Origin: an uncultured beta proteobacterium
GTDB taxonomy: Bacteria; Pseudomonadota; Gammaproteobacteria; Burkholderiales; Burkholderiaceae
NCBI GenBank assembly: GCA_903930665.1
Contig: CAIYZI010000019.1
Span: forward strand, 1-6,436
Direction of reading: 5' to 3'
Length of the DNA stretch: 6,436 nt
Part shown: one piece after another, positions 5,230 through 6,436 of the stretch
How positions within the stretch are numbered: the first letter of the stretch is position 1
Layout of the letters: every line of letters begins with the position of its first letter
Program-made: the position numbers and the translations under genes
The notes under the pieces: model-generated
The model's database searches: none
Seen by the model: only the letters and a program-made list of their open reading frames with translations
What the model was told of the DNA's origin: nothing

Positions 5230-6436
5230 CTAGCTCATCTCGGCAGCAGTAAAAAGCGCTTTTGTGTAAGTTTGACGGGGATGCTTAATCAGGGTTTCGG
5301 TATCCCCGAACTCCACCACCCTACCGTCCTTAAGCACCATTACCTCATGGGACATGGCTCGAATAACAGCCAAATCATGGCTAATCATTAAGTAGGCTAA
5401 GTTGTATTTCTTTTGTAACTCACTCAATAAGGCAAGCACCTGCTTCTGAATAGAAACGTCTAAAGCCGAGGTAGGCTCATCTAAAACCAAAATTTGCGGG
5501 CGCAAAATTAATGCGCGTGCAATCGCAATCCGTTGACGTTGTCCGCCTGAAAACTCATGGGGAAAGCGTGTAAGCGCTGAACGATCAATACCCACTTCTC
5601 GCAACATTTCTAAGACACGCAACTCTCTTTCAGCTGCCGTCAGTCTAGGGAAATGTACATCCAAGCCTTCTGCAATGATTTCCATTACGTTCATGCGCGG
5701 TGAAAGGGATCCAAAAGGATCCTGAAAGATCACCTGCAAACTCGAGCGCATTGCACGTCTTTCTGCTGGTCGAAGATTCTGCCAATCCTTCCCGAGAACA
5801 TCGACTACCCCGCTTACCTGTGCAGCGGAGTCCCCTAACAAACCTAAGACCGCCATTCCCAAGGTGGTTTTTCCAGAACCTGATTCACCAATCACACCAA
5901 TGGTCTGACCTTGCTTCAGAGTAAAGCTCACCTTACGCAAAACTTTATGGGGAGCGGGCTTCTTAAACCATGAAAGAGATTCCGACCCAGGGTATGCAAC
6001 AGAAAGCTCTTCAGTCTTTAGCAATACAGGAGCCAATGGCATCACTGGCGCCACATCACGAACCGGCTCACTATTGACCAAAGCTTGCGTATAGCTATTT
6101 TCAGGATGCTCGAACACTTGTTTGGTTGTGCCTACCTCCATCAATCTTCCCTGATTGAGAACGGCAACGCGATTGGCAAAATGCTTTACCAAGTTGAGGT
6201 CATGAGTAATCAGCAAGATACTCATACCCCCCTGATCTTTAGCCTCTGCTTGTAGATCCTTTAACAAGTCCAGTATTTGCAAACGCAAACTGACATCCAA
6301 AGCGGTGGTAGGTTCATCGGCTATCAACAAACGTGGCTTGCATGCCAAAGCCATCGCAATCATGGCACGTTGGCGCTGGCCTCCAGAGAGCTGATGCGGG
6401 TATGAATGAAAGCGCTTCTCTGGATCTGGGATGCCA
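5230..6436 (-). CDS. yejF: ABC transporter ATP-binding protein with two ATPase domains, YejF-type (5' end cut by window edge)
   Basis: About 401 C-terminal residues are visible; full YejF proteins are about 530, so roughly 130 N-terminal residues, including the first Walker A, lie beyond the edge. It hydrolyses ATP on the cytoplasmic face to drive import through YejB/YejE-type permeases of peptides (microcin C in E. coli). Visible residue 1 is encoded at 6435-6433. NBD1 shows the signature LSGGQRQR (16-23), Walker B LLIADEP (36-42) and H-loop THD (77-79). After a linker, NBD2 has Walker A GESGSGKTT (183-191), Q-loop FQDP (237-240), signature FSGGQRQR (295-302), Walker B ILVLDEP (315-321) and H-loop SHD (352-354). 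All ATPase motifs seen are intact. The GsiA and Opp/Dpp families also have such domains; the fusion and the sequence style favour YejF. No terminator is seen after the stop. Confidence 0.85.
   Translation of the reverse strand, partial: GIPDPEKRFHSYPHQLSGGQRQRAMIAMALACKPRLLIADEPTTALDVSLRLQILDLLKDLQAEAKDQGGMSILLITHDLNLVKHFANRVAVLNQGRLMEVGTTKQVFEHPENSYTQALVNSEPVRDVAPVMPLAPVLLKTEELSVAYPGSESLSWFKKPAPHKVLRKVSFTLKQGQTIGVIGESGSGKTTLGMAVLGLLGDSAAQVSGVVDVLGKDWQNLRPAERRAMRSSLQVIFQDPFGSLSPRMNVMEIIAEGLDVHFPRLTAAERELRVLEMLREVGIDRSALTRFPHEFSGGQRQRIAIARALILRPQILVLDEPTSALDVSIQKQVLALLSELQKKYNLAYLMISHDLAVIRAMSHEVMVLKDGRVVEFGDTETLIKHPRQTYTKALFTAAEMS

Noticed and set aside
5707..5722. GGATCC-AAAA-GGATCC inverted repeat
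   Set aside because: It lies inside the Q-loop coding region of the ABC ATPase (F-Q-D-P-F-G-S) and is explained by that conserved protein sequence.
1..6436. CRISPR array, insertion sequence, prophage or toxin-antitoxin pair
   Set aside because: No spaced direct repeats, transposase, terminal inverted repeats, phage genes or small paired genes were seen; nearly all the sequence is explained by conserved chromosomal genes.

Overview
The window looks like ordinary chromosomal sequence from a free-living betaproteobacterium of the Burkholderiaceae. The style of the proteins and the order scpB-rluB-rimP-nusA suggest Polynucleobacter or a close relative. That assignment comes from recognising protein families and gene order; no search was run. 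There is no phage, transposon, CRISPR array, tRNA or rRNA here, and I see no clear sign of horizontal transfer.

Region by region, reading the minus-strand genes in their own direction from the right edge. (1) 6436-5230 (minus) is the 3' three quarters of a double-ATPase ABC transporter subunit of the YejF type, which powers peptide (microcin C-type) uptake. It is cut by the window edge. (2) 5101-4445 (minus) is an exported NlpC/P60 protein resembling Spr/MepS, in which the expected catalytic cysteine is glycine. (3) 3486-4400 (plus) is a patatin-like phospholipase with a lipoprotein signal; it converges on the NlpC/P60 gene and diverges from scpB. (4) 3298-2483 (minus) is scpB and 2476-704 (minus) is rluB, 6 nt apart, with no visible Shine-Dalgarno for rluB. 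(5) 703-531 is a 173-nt gap holding a TATAAT-like box, a strong hairpin and a textbook intrinsic terminator. (6) 530-39 (minus) is rimP and 42-1 (minus) is the first 14 codons of nusA, joined by an ATGA start/stop overlap.

The genes fall into two functional groups. scpB (chromosome condensation), rluB (23S rRNA pseudouridylation), rimP (30S maturation) and nusA (transcription elongation, termination and antitermination) are core information-processing genes. yejF, the NlpC/P60 protein and the patatin lipoprotein belong to the cell envelope or to uptake.

I did not find a new multi-gene system. The two observations most worth following up are these. First, the terminator ends only 24 nt before the rimP start, with a structured RNA and a possible promoter upstream, which suggests attenuation control of the rimP-nusA operon or a small RNA. 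Second, the NlpC/P60 protein has lost its nucleophile but kept both active-site histidines.
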